From Pseudoxanthomonas helianthi (GTDB lineage: Bacteria; Pseudomonadota; Gammaproteobacteria; Xanthomonadales; Xanthomonadaceae), in contig NZ_JAGKTC010000002.1 of assembly GCF_017939625.1 (NCBI RefSeq), forward strand, positions 859,592 through 923,591: a stretch of DNA of 64,000 nucleotides, written 5' to 3'. The notes under the pieces are model-generated. The model had not been told where the DNA came from and made no database searches. It saw nothing but the letters and a program-made list of their open reading frames with translations. The position numbers and the translations under genes were made by a program. This document shows, piece after piece, positions 38,244-47,182 of the stretch. How positions within the stretch are numbered: position 1 is the first letter of the stretch; every line of letters starts with the position of its first letter.

Positions 38244-38983
38244 TCGGCAATGGTTTCCAGCTTTATCCGGCCATCGACATACGCGACGGCCGCGTGGTGC
38301 GGCTGGCGCAAGGCGATTACGCACGCGAAACGCGGTACGGCGACGATCCGCTGGCAGCCATCCAGGGCTATGCCGGCGAAGGCGCCGACTGGCTGCACCT
38401 GGTCGATCTGGACGCGGCGCGCGAGGGCGGCTACACGCTGGCGCCGCTGCTGAAGGGCATCGACGCAACCACGTCGTTGCAGGTGCAGACCGGCGGCGGC
38501 GTGCGTTCGCGCGCCGACGTGCAGCGCATCCTCGATGCCGGCGCCTCGCGCGTGGTGATCGGCTCCCTGTCGGTCAAGCAGCCGGAAGAAGTGATCGCCT
38601 GGATCGGCGAATTCGGCGCGGAACGGATCACTGTCGCGCTCGACGCGCGCCAGGACGAAGCCGGCATCTGGCAACTGCCGGTGCATGGCTGGACCGAGGC
38701 GTCCGGCGTGACCCTCGACGAACTGGCACAGCGCTACGAAGCCGCAGGCTTGAAGCACCTGCTGTGCACCGACATCGCCCGCGACGGCATGCTGTCGGGA
38801 CCGAATTTCGACCTGTACGCACACCTGGCGAAAATCGCGCCGTCGCTGCAGGTGCAGGCGTCCGGCGGCGTGTCCGGCATCGACGACGTGCGCCGGGCAA
38901 AGACGCAAGGCTGCGCGGGCATCGTCCTCGGTCGCGCGCTGCTGGAAGGCAGGTTCACGGTTGCGGAGGCGTTGCGATGCTGA
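38240..38983 (+). CDS. hisA: ProFAR isomerase (phosphoribosylformimino-AICAR-P isomerase)
   Basis: A 247-residue beta/alpha-barrel Amadori isomerase. Catalytic Asp13 is in [15 protein letters not shown] and the second Asp in TVALDARQD. The phosphate-binding loops QTGGGVRS and QASGGVSG are clear. It overlaps hisH by 4 nt and hisF by 7 nt. Confidence 0.97.
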   Translation: MIGNGFQLYPAIDIRDGRVVRLAQGDYARETRYGDDPLAAIQGYAGEGADWLHLVDLDAAREGGYTLAPLLKGIDATTSLQVQTGGGVRSRADVQRILDAGASRVVIGSLSVKQPEEVIAWIGEFGAERITVALDARQDEAGIWQLPVHGWTEASGVTLDELAQRYEAAGLKHLLCTDIARDGMLSGPNFDLYAHLAKIAPSLQVQASGGVSGIDDVRRAKTQGCAGIVLGRALLEGRFTVAEALRC

Positions 38984-39747
38984 GCCGACGCATCATTCCC
39001 TGCCTTGACGTGAAGGGCGGGCGCGTGGTCAAGGGCGTGAAGTTCCGCGACCACGTGGACATGGGCGACATCGTCGAGCTGGCGCTGCGTTATCGCGACG
39101 CTGGCGCGGACGAACTGGTGTTCTACGACATCGGCGCCAGCCCGGAAGGCCGCAACGTCGACGTCGAGTGGGTGGAACGGGTTTCGTCCAACCTCGACAT
39201 CCCGTTCTGCGTGGCCGGTGGCATCCGTGACGTCGAGACCGCACGCGCGGTGCTGGCCGCCGGTGCGGACAAGATTTCGGTCAATACGCCGGCGCTGGAG
39301 CGGCCGGAGCTGGTTTCCGAACTGGCCGCCGCGTTCGGCGTGCAATGCGTGGTGGTCGGCGTGGACTCGGTTCGGGAAGCCGACGGCGAATGGCGCGTGC
39401 GCCGCAACACCGGCGATCCGTCGAAGATGTCCGGCGTCGGCCTGCGCACGCTGGATTGGGTCGTGCGCGCGCAGGAACTGGGCGCGGGCGAAATAGTCCT
39501 GAACTGCATGGACAGCGACGGCGTGCGCAAGGGCTACGACATCGCGCAACTGACCGAAGTGCGCGCGCTATGTGCGGTTCCGCTGATCGCCTCCGGCGGG
39601 GCCGGCGAGCCGGAACACTTCGCCACCGTGTTCCGCGACGCCGATGTGGATGGCGCGTTGGCGGCCAGCGTGTTCCACAGCGGCAAGATCGGGATCCCTG
39701 CGTTGAAGCGCTATCTGCGCGACGAGGACATCGAGGTGCGGCTGTGA
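38977..39747 (+). CDS. hisF: Imidazole glycerol phosphate synthase cyclase subunit
   Basis: A 256-residue beta/alpha-barrel cyclase that makes IGP and AICAR using ammonia from HisH. The catalytic residues Asp11 ([13 protein letters not shown]) and Asp130 ([10 protein letters not shown]) are at the same numbers as in the Thermotoga enzyme. VAGGIRD and LIASGGAGE are the phosphate loops. The start lies inside the end of hisA. Confidence 0.98.
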   Translation: MLSRRIIPCLDVKGGRVVKGVKFRDHVDMGDIVELALRYRDAGADELVFYDIGASPEGRNVDVEWVERVSSNLDIPFCVAGGIRDVETARAVLAAGADKISVNTPALERPELVSELAAAFGVQCVVVGVDSVREADGEWRVRRNTGDPSKMSGVGLRTLDWVVRAQELGAGEIVLNCMDSDGVRKGYDIAQLTEVRALCAVPLIASGGAGEPEHFATVFRDADVDGALAASVFHSGKIGIPALKRYLRDEDIEVRL

Positions 39748-40337
39748 GCGAAGACAAACTCGACTGGAACAAGGGCGACGGCCTGCTGCCGGCAGTGGTG
39801 CAGGACGCCGACAGCCTGCGCGTGCTGATGCTTGGCTACATGAACGCCGAGGCGCTGGCGGTGACGCGCGCCAGCGGCCACGTGACCTTCTTCAGCCGCA
39901 GCAAGCAGCGGTTGTGGACCAAGGGCGAGAGTTCCGGCCACTTCCTCGACCTGGTCGACATCCGCGCCGATTGCGACGAGGACACCCTGCTGGTGCTGGC
40001 GCGTCCGCATGGGCCGACCTGCCACCTGGGCCGCGCCAGCTGTTTCCCGGAAGCTCCCGGCGGTTTCCTCGCCGAACTCGATGCGCTGGTCGCGCAACGG
40101 GAACGCGAGCGCCCGCAAGGCAGCTATACGACCAAGCTGTTCGAAGCCGGCACGCGCCGCATCGCGCAGAAGGTCGGCGAGGAGGGCGTGGAAACCGCGC
40201 TGGCCGCGGTGGCCCAGGACGACGCGGCCCTGCTCGGCGAAAGCGCCGACCTGCTGTACCACCTGACCGTGCTGCTGCGTTCGCGCGGCCTGTCGCTGGA
40301 CGACGCGGTCGCGGTGCTGCGCGAGCGCCACCGCTGA
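39744..40337 (+). CDS. hisIE: Phosphoribosyl-AMP cyclohydrolase/phosphoribosyl-ATP pyrophosphatase
   Basis: A 197-residue fusion for steps two and three of histidine synthesis. The N-terminal HisI part (about 1-108) carries the metal site [26 protein letters not shown]. The C-terminal HisE part (about 110-197) has [29 protein letters not shown]. The start is a GTG at 39744 overlapping the hisF stop (GTGA); no ATG lies at a suitable place. It is the last gene of the operon and is followed by a 26-bp inverted repeat pair. Confidence 0.97.
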   Translation: MSEDKLDWNKGDGLLPAVVQDADSLRVLMLGYMNAEALAVTRASGHVTFFSRSKQRLWTKGESSGHFLDLVDIRADCDEDTLLVLARPHGPTCHLGRASCFPEAPGGFLAELDALVAQRERERPQGSYTTKLFEAGTRRIAQKVGEEGVETALAAVAQDDAALLGESADLLYHLTVLLRSRGLSLDDAVAVLRERHR

Positions 40338-40339
40338 TC

Positions 40340-40413
40340 TCGTAGGAGCGCACCTTGGTGCGCGACCAGTTCTTCGGACGATCCTGATCGCGCACCAAGG
40401 TGCGCTCCTACGA
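40340..40413. repeat. Paired inverted repeat (26-bp perfect arms)
   Basis: The arm at 40340-40365 (TCGTAGGAGCGCACCTTGGT plus GCGCGA) is perfectly repeated in inverse at 40388-40413. Each arm contains an inner palindrome GCGCACCTTGGTGCGC. It follows hisIE by 3 nt, so its transcript would form a large structure at the end of the his mRNA. Confidence 0.95.
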
Positions 40414-40460
40414 TGGGCCGAAGCTGGGATAATCTCGGCCTCTTCGGAAGTGGGATGCCC

Positions 40461-41714
40461 ATGCGTACTTGGCTGCTGCCCTTGCTGTTGTTGACCGGGA
40501 CGGCATTCGCCGGAACCCGCCAGTCGCCGGACACGCTGGAGGTGCTGGTCTTCGGCGATCCGCAGCCGAAGTCCGCGACGGACGTGGATTACTACCGCCG
40601 CGACATCGTGGAACCGCTGGTCGGCCGCCACCACGCCAAGCTGGGCATCTCGCTCGGCGACATCAGCAACGACGCGCCGGAGCTGTATCCGCTGGTCAAG
40701 GCGGTGGACGCGAAGCTCGGCGTGCCGTGGCTGTACGTTCCCGGCAACCACGATGTCGACGTCGGCGCGAAGGACGACGTGTCGTCGCTGGAAAGTTTCC
40801 ACCGCGCCTTCGGCAAGGACACCTACGCGCGTCGCGAGAAGTTGGCGACCTTCGTCGTGCTGGACGACGTGATCGTCCAGCCGGACAAGAAGCCGGCCTA
40901 CATCGGCGGTTTCCGCGAGGACCAGTTCGCCTTCCTCGAATCGCTCCTGCCGAACGTGCCGAAGGACCGCCTGCTGGTGATCGCCGTGCATATCCCCTTG
41001 TTCGAGGGTCCCGGCCAGCACACCTTCCGCGATGCCGATCGCGAACGGCTGTTCGCGCTGCTGAAGGATTTTCCGCACGTGCTGCTGCTGAGCGCGCACA
41101 GCCACACCCAGTGGCAGGTGGCCCATGGCGAGAAGAGCGGCTGGCATGGCGCGAATCCATTGCGCGAATACAACGTCGGCGCGGCCTGCGGCGCGTTCTG
41201 GTCGGGCGTGAAGGACGCCGCCGGCATTCCCGCCAGCACGATGAGCGACGGGACGCCGAACGGCTACGCGGTGCTGACGGTCAAGGCGGGCGGCGAATAC
41301 GCATTGGCCTGGCATCCGGCACGCGATCCGGACGCGGCGATGGCCCTGCACGGGCCGAAGGTGCTGCGCAAGGGCGCGTACCCGGCCTGGGGCGTGTACG
41401 CGAACGTGTTCATGGGCGAGGAAGACACGCGCGTCGAGTACCGCGTGGACGGCGGCGACTGGCAGCCGATGAAGAAGGTGCTGCAGGCCGATCCGGGCCT
41501 GCTGGCCGAGAACATGCGGGACGATGCAGCGGACGCCCTGCGCGGCTACGACCGTTCGCCGGAGGCGACCCCGTCGACGCACCTGTGGCGCGGCGCCTTG
41601 CCGACCGGTCTCGAGGCTGGCGAACACCAGGTCGAGGTGCGTGCCTTCGATCGCTGGCGCGGCGAACAGCGCGCACGGACGTCGTACCGCCTGCAGGAAG
41701 CGGCATCGCCATGA
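40461..41714 (+). CDS. Exported calcineurin-like metallophosphoesterase
   Basis: A 417-residue phosphoesterase with a signal peptide (MRTWLLPLLLLTGTAFAG). The dimetal motifs appear in order: FGDPQPK, GISLGDISND, VPGNHDVD and LLLSAHSHTQ with a preceding AVHIP. The C-terminal 120 residues form a beta-rich domain (VYANVFMGEEDTRVEYRVDGGDW). Substrate is unknown; related proteins cleave phosphodiesters or phosphomonoesters outside the cytoplasm. GGAAG at 40446-40450 suits the ATG at 40461; the in-frame ATG at 40455 is an alternative. It overlaps the next gene by ATGA. Confidence 0.85.
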   Translation: MRTWLLPLLLLTGTAFAGTRQSPDTLEVLVFGDPQPKSATDVDYYRRDIVEPLVGRHHAKLGISLGDISNDAPELYPLVKAVDAKLGVPWLYVPGNHDVDVGAKDDVSSLESFHRAFGKDTYARREKLATFVVLDDVIVQPDKKPAYIGGFREDQFAFLESLLPNVPKDRLLVIAVHIPLFEGPGQHTFRDADRERLFALLKDFPHVLLLSAHSHTQWQVAHGEKSGWHGANPLREYNVGAACGAFWSGVKDAAGIPASTMSDGTPNGYAVLTVKAGGEYALAWHPARDPDAAMALHGPKVLRKGAYPAWGVYANVFMGEEDTRVEYRVDGGDWQPMKKVLQADPGLLAENMRDDAADALRGYDRSPEATPSTHLWRGALPTGLEAGEHQVEVRAFDRWRGEQRARTSYRLQEAASP

Positions 41715-42286
41715 GTCCGGGGGCCGATCTCCCCGCCATCCACTTCGAGGATGCCGTCGCCTGGGAAGGGTGGCTGGAAGCGAATGGCGGTGCCGCCGGA
41801 GTGTGGCTGAAGATCGCGAAGAAAGGTTCGGGCATCGCATCGGTGACCTATGCGGAAGCACTGGACGTCGCCCTGTGCCATGGCTGGATCGATGGGCAGA
41901 AAAAGGGCCTGGACGAACGGTTCTTCCTGCAACGCTTCACCCCGCGGCGGCCGCGCAGCCTCTGGTCCAAGATCAATATCGCCCATGTCGAACGTCTGAC
42001 TGCCGCCGGGCGCATGCGGCCGGCGGGGTTGCGCGAAGTCGAAGCGGCCAGGGCCGACGGTCGCTGGGAGGCGGCTTATGCGAGCGCTTCTTCGATGGAA
42101 GTACCCGAGGAACTGGCGCGTGCGTTGAAGAAAAACCGCAAGGCCGCGGCATTCTTCGAAACGCTCGACAAGACCAACCGCTACGCGTTCTGCTGGCGCG
42201 TGCAGACCGCGAAGAAAGCGGAAACGCGCGAGGCAACGGCCGAGAAGTTCGTGGCGATGCTGGCCAGAGGCGAGAAGCTGCATTGA
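41711..42286 (+). CDS. YdeI/OmpD-associated family protein
   Basis: A 191-residue cytoplasmic protein of the YdeI/OmpD-associated (bacteriocin-protection) family. The start is IHFEDAVAWEGWLEANGGAAGVWLKIAKKGSG, followed by YAEALDVALCHGWIDGQKKGLDERFFLQRFTPRRPRSLWSKIN in overlapping conserved pieces. YdeI has been linked to peptide-antibiotic resistance in enterics, but the molecular function is not known. It overlaps the metallophosphoesterase gene by 4 nt and is probably in one transcript with it. Confidence 0.85.
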   Translation: MSPGADLPAIHFEDAVAWEGWLEANGGAAGVWLKIAKKGSGIASVTYAEALDVALCHGWIDGQKKGLDERFFLQRFTPRRPRSLWSKINIAHVERLTAAGRMRPAGLREVEAARADGRWEAAYASASSMEVPEELARALKKNRKAAAFFETLDKTNRYAFCWRVQTAKKAETREATAEKFVAMLARGEKLH

Positions 42287-42315
42287 TCACGAATGCCCCG
42301 TCGCAACGGTGGGCG

Positions 42316-42394
42316 TCGTAGAGTCGAGCTTGCTCGACTGCTTCTGCTTTTACGCGATGATACGAAGAGCAGTCGAGCAAGCTCGACTCTACGA
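42316..42394. repeat. Paired inverted repeat (26-bp perfect arms)
   Basis: The arm at 42316-42341 (TCGTAGAGTCGAGCTTGCTC plus GACTGC) is perfectly repeated in inverse at 42369-42394. It sits in the convergent gap between the YdeI-like gene and the DMT exporter gene. Confidence 0.95.
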
Positions 42395-42402
42395 AAATCG
42401 CT

Positions 42403-43278
42403 TCATTTCGGTTTTCTTACGCTGAGCCATGCGCCGAGCAGCAATAGCGCAATGGCTATCGCTTGCGATACGTGCGGCTGCGCCTTGCCGGCCACGACCA
42501 GCAATAGCGTCGACAACAGCGGCGCGAGGTAGGACAAGCTGCCGAGCAGGGCGATGTCGCCGCGCTTGGTGCCGTGGTCCCACAACAGGAAGGCCGCGCC
42601 GACCGGTCCGATGCCCATGCCGACCAGCGCCAGCCATTGGGTCGCGTCGGGCTGGACGTGGGTTTCGAACAAATGGTGGGCGATGCCGCCGAACAGCGAT
42701 ACCAGCGCGCAGGCCACGGCGATCGCTGCGCTTGGCACCTGCGCATGGCGGCGGTTGAGTACGGAATACGCGGCCCAGACCACCGCGGCGGACAACGCGG
42801 CCAGATAGCCCGGCACGAACTCGCCGCGGATCTGCAGACTGCTGCCCTTGGTCACCAGCACGACGGCCGCGACCAGGCCGAGCAGGGTGCCGACGATCTG
42901 CCCGCCGCGCACGCGCACGCCCGGCAGCAGGCCGGCGAACAGCACGATCAGCAGCGGCCACATGTAGTTGAGCAGGTTGGCTTCCAACGCCGGCGCGCGC
43001 TTCAGCGCGATGAAGTACAGCGCGTGGTACCCGAACAGCGCAGCCGTGGACAGCGCCAATGCCGGCAGCGGCTGGCGCAGCTCGTTCCAGCCGGCCTTGC
43101 CGCGCAAAGCGGCGCGCAGCAGCCCCAGCACGGCGGCGACGCCGAAGCTGGTCGCCAGCACCTGGAACGGCGGCAGCGAGCCGGTCAGCGTGGTCAGCAG
43201 CGCGAGCGACGCCCACAACAGGATCGCCAGCAGGCCGCTCAGCGTGGCGCGGCGGTCGGGTTGCGCGGAGGCGTTCAA
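42403..43278 (-). CDS. EamA/DMT family transporter (YddG-like)
   Basis: A 291-residue inner-membrane protein with ten predicted helices in two EamA repeats. [24 protein letters not shown] at the start and [16 protein letters not shown] are typical of the YddG-type aromatic amino acid exporters. Its ATG overlaps the mtnC stop by ATGA, so it is co-expressed with methionine-salvage genes and might export a sulfur compound or amino acid. The actual substrate is unknown. Confidence 0.85.
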   Translation of the reverse strand: MNASAQPDRRATLSGLLAILLWASLALLTTLTGSLPPFQVLATSFGVAAVLGLLRAALRGKAGWNELRQPLPALALSTAALFGYHALYFIALKRAPALEANLLNYMWPLLIVLFAGLLPGVRVRGGQIVGTLLGLVAAVVLVTKGSSLQIRGEFVPGYLAALSAAVVWAAYSVLNRRHAQVPSAAIAVACALVSLFGGIAHHLFETHVQPDATQWLALVGMGIGPVGAAFLLWDHGTKRGDIALLGSLSYLAPLLSTLLLVVAGKAQPHVSQAIAIALLLLGAWLSVRKPK

Positions 43279-43973
43279 GCGGGAAGCTGGATTTCGGAAA
43301 AGCTCTCGACGCGGGTGTGGCCGTGCGTGGCTTCGCCGCGGCGCGGCTGCGGATAGTCCTGCAGGCGGTCGATCAGCACGGTCTGCAGCCCGGCCTCGCG
43401 CGCGGCGTCGAGTTCCTCGACCACGTCGGACAGGAACAGGATTTCGCCCGCAGGCACGCCGATGGCTTCGGCGATGCGCCGGTAACTCGCCGCTTCGCGC
43501 TTGCCGCCGACTTCGGTATCGAACCAGTCGGAGAACAGCGCGGTCAGGTCGCCGGCATCGCTATGGCCGAAGAACAGTTTCTGCGCCGGCACCGAACCGG
43601 ACGAATACACGTACAGCGGCAGGCCCGATCCGTGCCAGCCGCGCAGCGCCGGGGCGGCGTCCGGGTAGATGTGCGCGGTGAAGTCGGCATCGCGGTAACC
43701 GGCTTCCCAGATCCTGCCTTGCAGCGCCTTCAACGCGGTGTGCTTGCGGTCTTCATCGATCCAGCCCTGCAGGGTCTCGACGATCATCTCGTCCTGGCAC
43801 ATGCCGCCGTTTTCCACCGCGACCTGGTCCAGCCAGCGGCGCACTTCCGCTTCGTGCCCGTGTTCGCGCACGAAGCCGGGCAGGGCGCGGCGCGCGTACG
43901 GGAACAGCACGTCCTTGACGAAGGAAATGGAGGAAGTGGTGCCTTCGATGTCGGTGAGGATAGCGGAGATCAT
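43275..43973 (-). CDS. mtnC: Acireductone synthase (enolase-phosphatase E1)
   Basis: HAD-family enzyme of the methionine salvage pathway that enolises and dephosphorylates 2,3-diketo-5-methylthiopentyl-1-phosphate. The 232-residue protein has the nucleophile in [10 protein letters not shown] (Asp8), YSSGS, the Lys-containing [13 protein letters not shown] and the acidic [16 protein letters not shown]. It lies downstream of mtnD on the same strand. A 12-codon near-copy of its own start is found 160 bp upstream at 44097-44135. Confidence 0.97.
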   Translation of the reverse strand: MISAILTDIEGTTSSISFVKDVLFPYARRALPGFVREHGHEAEVRRWLDQVAVENGGMCQDEMIVETLQGWIDEDRKHTALKALQGRIWEAGYRDADFTAHIYPDAAPALRGWHGSGLPLYVYSSGSVPAQKLFFGHSDAGDLTALFSDWFDTEVGGKREAASYRRIAEAIGVPAGEILFLSDVVEELDAAREAGLQTVLIDRLQDYPQPRRGEATHGHTRVESFSEIQLPA

Positions 43974-43990
43974 GAGTCACTCATTGAATT

Positions 43991-44054
43991 GGCGGCCATC
44001 CATGGCGTTGCATCATCGTTTTGCCGGATACCGACCCGGCCATCCATGGCCGGG
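43991..44054. repeat. GGCCATCCATGGCC palindrome repeats
   Basis: CCCGGCCATccATGGCCGGG (44035-44054) and a shorter GGCCATCCATGGC copy (43994-44006) lie between the two copies of the mtnC start. They look like parts of an inserted dispersed element. Confidence 0.75.
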
Positions 44055-44096
44055 CGTTCGCCGGTGCTCGCGGCGGTGCCGCGCAAGCGCACCGGC

Positions 44097-44135
44097 TTAC
44101 CCTTCCATGTCGGTGAGGATCGCAGAGATGGGCAT
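44097..44135 (-). pseudogene. 12-codon duplicate of the mtnC start
   Basis: The minus-strand frame from the ATG at 44135 reads MPISAILTDMEG and then a stop, against [15 protein letters not shown] for intact mtnC. Over the 29 shared bases only three differ. The copy and the real start flank about 125 bp of palindromic sequence. It looks like a fragment left by insertion of a repeat with local duplication or recombination between related copies. Confidence 0.7.
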
Positions 44136-44156
44136 GGGCCGGGATTCGCTTTGGCT

Positions 44157-44184
44157 CGTCATCCTCGCGAAGGCGGGGATCCAG
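44157..44184. repeat. CGTCATCCTCGCGAAGGCGG repeat
   Basis: This unit is shared with 17863-17890 and continues into GGGATCCAGTGTCTTT, a very common repeat end in Xanthomonads. It is located between mtnD and mtnC. Confidence 0.8.
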
Positions 44185-44213
44185 TGTCTTTCGCGGAGAT
44201 GGCAGGCGAAGAA

Positions 44214-44774
44214 CTACGCGGCCCGGGTCGGACCGTGGTAGCGCGGGAACTTCTGCGCGATGTCGCTGCCGGTGAAGTGGCCGACCCAGCCGTCCGGCTC
44301 CGTGAAGAAGCGGATCGCGACGAAGCTCGGTTCCGGGCCCATGTCGAACCAGTGCAGGGTGCTGTCGGGCACGCCGATCAGGTCGTCCTGCATGCATTCG
44401 ATCTCGTAGACCTTGCCGTCGACGTGCAGGGTGAACAGGCCCGAGCCGGCGACGAAGAAGCGCACCTCGTCTTCCTTGTGGAAGTGCTCGTCGAGGAACT
44501 TGGCGCGCATCGCTTCGCGCTGCGGGTTGTCCGGGGCGATGCTGACCACGTCGACGGTCTTGAAACCGCGTTCGGCGATCAACCGGTCGATGTCGGCGCG
44601 GTACGCGTCCATCACCTGCTCCGGCGTGTCGCCGGGCGCGACCGGGCGGTTGGCCTGCCAGCGCTCGAAGGTCACGCCGATCTTGAACAGCTCCTCGGCG
44701 ATGAAGTCCGGGTCGTAGCTGGCGAACTCCGGGGTGGCCGGATTGTTTTCGTCGAAGATGCGCAGGCGGCTCAT
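44214..44774 (-). CDS. mtnD: Acireductone dioxygenase
   Basis: Cupin dioxygenase (Fe or Ni) that cleaves acireductone to the keto acid precursor of methionine plus formate. The 186-residue protein has the metal ligands His97, His99, Glu103 and His141 ([13 protein letters not shown] and STLHWFDMG), one residue offset from the Klebsiella enzyme. It is between mtnB (97 bp upstream) and mtnC (about 240 bp downstream, with repeats in between). Confidence 0.97.
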   Translation of the reverse strand: MSRLRIFDENNPATPEFASYDPDFIAEELFKIGVTFERWQANRPVAPGDTPEQVMDAYRADIDRLIAERGFKTVDVVSIAPDNPQREAMRAKFLDEHFHKEDEVRFFVAGSGLFTLHVDGKVYEIECMQDDLIGVPDSTLHWFDMGPEPSFVAIRFFTEPDGWVGHFTGSDIAQKFPRYHGPTRAA

Positions 44775-44871
44775 GGCGATGGGTCGGGGTAGGGGATCGG
44801 TGGAAAGCGTAACAGGGCGGGGCGGCCCGGCCCGGTATGGCCGCGGAACGCTGTGGTTCGGGCGTCCGCGA

Positions 44872-45516
44872 CTAGGTACGCGCGCCGAGCTTGCGCAGTT
44901 CCAGTTCGCAGCCCAGCAGGAATTCGAACGCTTCCAGGTGCCGGCGCGCTTCGGCCATGTCGCGGCCCCAGGCGTACAGCCCGTGGCCATCGATGAGGTA
45001 ACCCCACAGCGGCTGCCGGTCGAGCAGGACGTCGACCTGCGCGGCCAGGGTCGGCATGTCCTGGGTGTTGGCGAACACCGGCACGTCCACGCTGCCTTCG
45101 TGGGTGGTGTTGCCGGCGAAAGCCTTCTGCAACTCATAGCCCTCGAAGCGCACGTGGCCGGCGCCCGCGTACAGCCGCGAGGCGATGGTCTGCACCGGCG
45201 AATGGGTGTGCAGCACGCAGCCGACCTCGGGGAAGCGCCGGTACAGCTGGGTATGCAGCAGGGTTTCCGCCGAAGGCCGGTGCGCGGTGGCGACCGGCTG
45301 GCCGTCGAAGTCGACGACCATGATGTCGTCCGGGGTCAGCCGGCCCTTGTCGCGGCCGGACACTGTGATCGCGGCGTGACGGTCGTCGAGGCGACGGGAG
45401 AAATTGCTGCTGGTCGCCGGGGTCCAGCCCGCCTGGGCCAGCTCGCGCACGTTGACGATGATTTCGTCGGCCAGCCCGCGCAGGCGGTCGGCGTCGTAGG
45501 GCAGGGCGTTGTTCAT
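44872..45516 (-). CDS. mtnB: Methylthioribulose-1-phosphate dehydratase
   Basis: Zinc-dependent class II aldolase-fold dehydratase of methionine salvage, 214 residues. [12 protein letters not shown] near the N-terminus, the zinc site [10 protein letters not shown] and a late His in [12 protein letters not shown] are diagnostic. It heads the mtnB-mtnD-mtnC-exporter series on the minus strand. No mtnA or mtnK is in the window, so the first steps must be encoded elsewhere. A run of three hairpins lies in the 150 bp upstream. Confidence 0.95.
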   Translation of the reverse strand: MNNALPYDADRLRGLADEIIVNVRELAQAGWTPATSSNFSRRLDDRHAAITVSGRDKGRLTPDDIMVVDFDGQPVATAHRPSAETLLHTQLYRRFPEVGCVLHTHSPVQTIASRLYAGAGHVRFEGYELQKAFAGNTTHEGSVDVPVFANTQDMPTLAAQVDVLLDRQPLWGYLIDGHGLYAWGRDMAEARRHLEAFEFLLGCELELRKLGART

Positions 45517-45560
45517 GCCCCTAGTTTAGCGCCAGTGGTGTGGGCAATTGATCGGCATCG

Positions 45561-45651
45561 GCCCCCTGAGTCAGGGGGCGATTCGCGCGCAGCGCGAATG
45601 GGGGTGTGGAAGCACGTAGCGGGGCCCGAAGTTTGCCGCGCAAACTTCGGG
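45561..45651. repeat. Three consecutive hairpins before mtnB
   Basis: GCCCCCTGA/TCAGGGGGC (45561-45579), ATTCGCGC/GCGCGAAT (45581-45599) and CCCGAAGTTTGC/GCAAACTTCGGG (45625-45651) form three perfect stems in 91 nt. They lie between the permease stop and mtnB on the minus strand, and may end the permease transcript or belong to a dispersed element. Confidence 0.75.
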
Positions 45652-45667
45652 GCAATCAGGCGGACCT

Positions 45668-47095
45668 TCAGTTGCCGCGACGCAGCTTGCTGTGGCGATG
45701 GCCGTACATGAAATAGACCAGGAAGCCGATCGCGGTCCACACCACCATCAGGAACCAGTTGTGCGCGGTCATCGTCGACAGCAGCGCGAAACAGCTGAGG
45801 ATGCCGGCGGTGCAGACCAGCCACGCCGCCGGGATGCGGAACGGACGCGGCAGGTCGGGCTGGGTGCGGCGCAGGATCAGCACGCCGGCGCAGACCGCGG
45901 CGAAGGCGATCAGGGTGCCCATCGAGGTCAGTTCGCCGAGCACGTCCAGCGGGAACACCGCCGCCAGCACCGCGATGCCGATCCCGGTGATGACCGTGTT
46001 GATGTGCGGGGTGCGGTATTCGGGGTGGATCTTGGTGAACACCGGCGGCAGCAGGCCATCCTTCGCCATGATCATGAAGATGCGCGGCTGGCCGATGATC
46101 ATCACCAGCACCACCGAGGACAGGCCGATCAGCGCGCCGACTTCGACGATCACCCGCAACCAGCCCAGCTGGGGATGCGCGGCCACCGCGGTCACCACCG
46201 GTTCGTCGGTGCCCAGCTGCGTGTACGGCACCAGGCCGGTCATCACCGCGGCCATCGCGATGTACAGCACGGTGCAGATCGCCAGCGACAGCAGCATGCC
46301 GATCGGCAGGTCGCGTTGCGGCTTGTGCGATTCCTGTGCCGCGACCGATACCGCCTCGAAGCCGATGTAGGCGAAGAACACCAGCGCAGCGCCGCGCAGC
46401 ACGCCCTCGAAGCCGTACTTGCCCGGACCTTCGTTGGTGGGGATGAACGGATGCCAGTTGGCCGGGTCGACGTATTTCCAGCCGACCGCAATCACCAGCA
46501 GGATCAGACCGGTCTTCAATATCACCATCGCCATGTTCATCGCCGACGACTTGCGGATGCCGACGTAGCACAGCCAAGTCAGCAGCAGCACGATGCCGGC
46601 GGCGGGCAGGTTGGCGATGGCGCCGGTCGGCTGCAGCTTGGCGTCCAGCGGGGCGCTGACCAGCGCGGCGGGCAGGTGGATGCCGAAGTGATCGAGCAGG
46701 CTGAGGAAATAGCCGGTCCAGCTGACCGCCACCGCCGAGGCGGAGACGCCGTATTCCAGCACCAGCATCCAGCCGATGAACCACGCGGCGAGTTCGCCGA
46801 GGGTGGCGTAGGTGTAGGTGTAGGCGCTGCCGGACACCGGCACCATCGCGGCGAATTCGGCGTAGGCCAGTGCGCAGAAGGTGCAGCAGATCGCCGCCAA
46901 CACGAACGACAGCATGATCGCCGGGCCGGCATGGTCGGCCGCGGCCTGGCCGGTGATGACGAAGATGCCGCCGCCGATCACCGCGCCGATGCCCAGTGCG
47001 GTCAAACCCCACGGGCCGAGCGCGCGTTGCAGGCTCAGGCCCTGCGCGTCGGCGTGGCTGGCGTGGGGATGCTTGGTGGCGAACAACTGCTTCAT
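45668..47095 (-). CDS. APC family amino acid permease, copy 1
   Basis: A 475-residue inner-membrane permease with about 12 helices of the amino acid/polyamine/organocation superfamily. GIGAVIGGGIFVITGQAA in helix 1 and MVPVSGSAYTYTYATLGELAAWFIGW are the substrate-site hallmarks of the cationic amino acid transporter-like (YfnA/CAT) group. It is paralogous to the next gene at 47183-48667. Specific substrate is not deducible. A rho-independent terminator separates the two. Confidence 0.9.
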   Translation of the reverse strand: MKQLFATKHPHASHADAQGLSLQRALGPWGLTALGIGAVIGGGIFVITGQAAADHAGPAIMLSFVLAAICCTFCALAYAEFAAMVPVSGSAYTYTYATLGELAAWFIGWMLVLEYGVSASAVAVSWTGYFLSLLDHFGIHLPAALVSAPLDAKLQPTGAIANLPAAGIVLLLTWLCYVGIRKSSAMNMAMVILKTGLILLVIAVGWKYVDPANWHPFIPTNEGPGKYGFEGVLRGAALVFFAYIGFEAVSVAAQESHKPQRDLPIGMLLSLAICTVLYIAMAAVMTGLVPYTQLGTDEPVVTAVAAHPQLGWLRVIVEVGALIGLSSVVLVMIIGQPRIFMIMAKDGLLPPVFTKIHPEYRTPHINTVITGIGIAVLAAVFPLDVLGELTSMGTLIAFAAVCAGVLILRRTQPDLPRPFRIPAAWLVCTAGILSCFALLSTMTAHNWFLMVVWTAIGFLVYFMYGHRHSKLRRGN

Positions 47096-47132
47096 GCGCG
47101 GATCCGGTGGCTGGATGGGACAACGGCGAAAC

Positions 47133-47166
47133 GCAAAAAGGCCGGCGTTTGGGCCGGCCTTTGCGT
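47133..47166 (-). terminator. Rho-independent terminator between the permeases
   Basis: On the minus strand AAAGGCCGGC pairs with GCCGGCCTTT (47162-47137), followed by TTTTTGCG. It ends the transcript of the upstream permease 20 nt after its stop and implies a separate promoter for the downstream one. Confidence 0.8.
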
Positions 47167-47182
47167 CATTTCAGGCGAATGC

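Noticed and set aside
40340-42394. The repeated GTAGGAGCG-type arms as a CRISPR array
   Set aside because: The repeats occur as isolated inverted pairs in separate gaps, not as regularly spaced direct repeats, and no cas genes are present.
44097-44135. The 12-codon MPISAILTDMEG frame as a regulatory leader peptide
   Set aside because: Its sequence copies the start of MtnC and has no run of codons related to methionine or sulfur control; a duplication scar explains it better. Conservation data could change this view.
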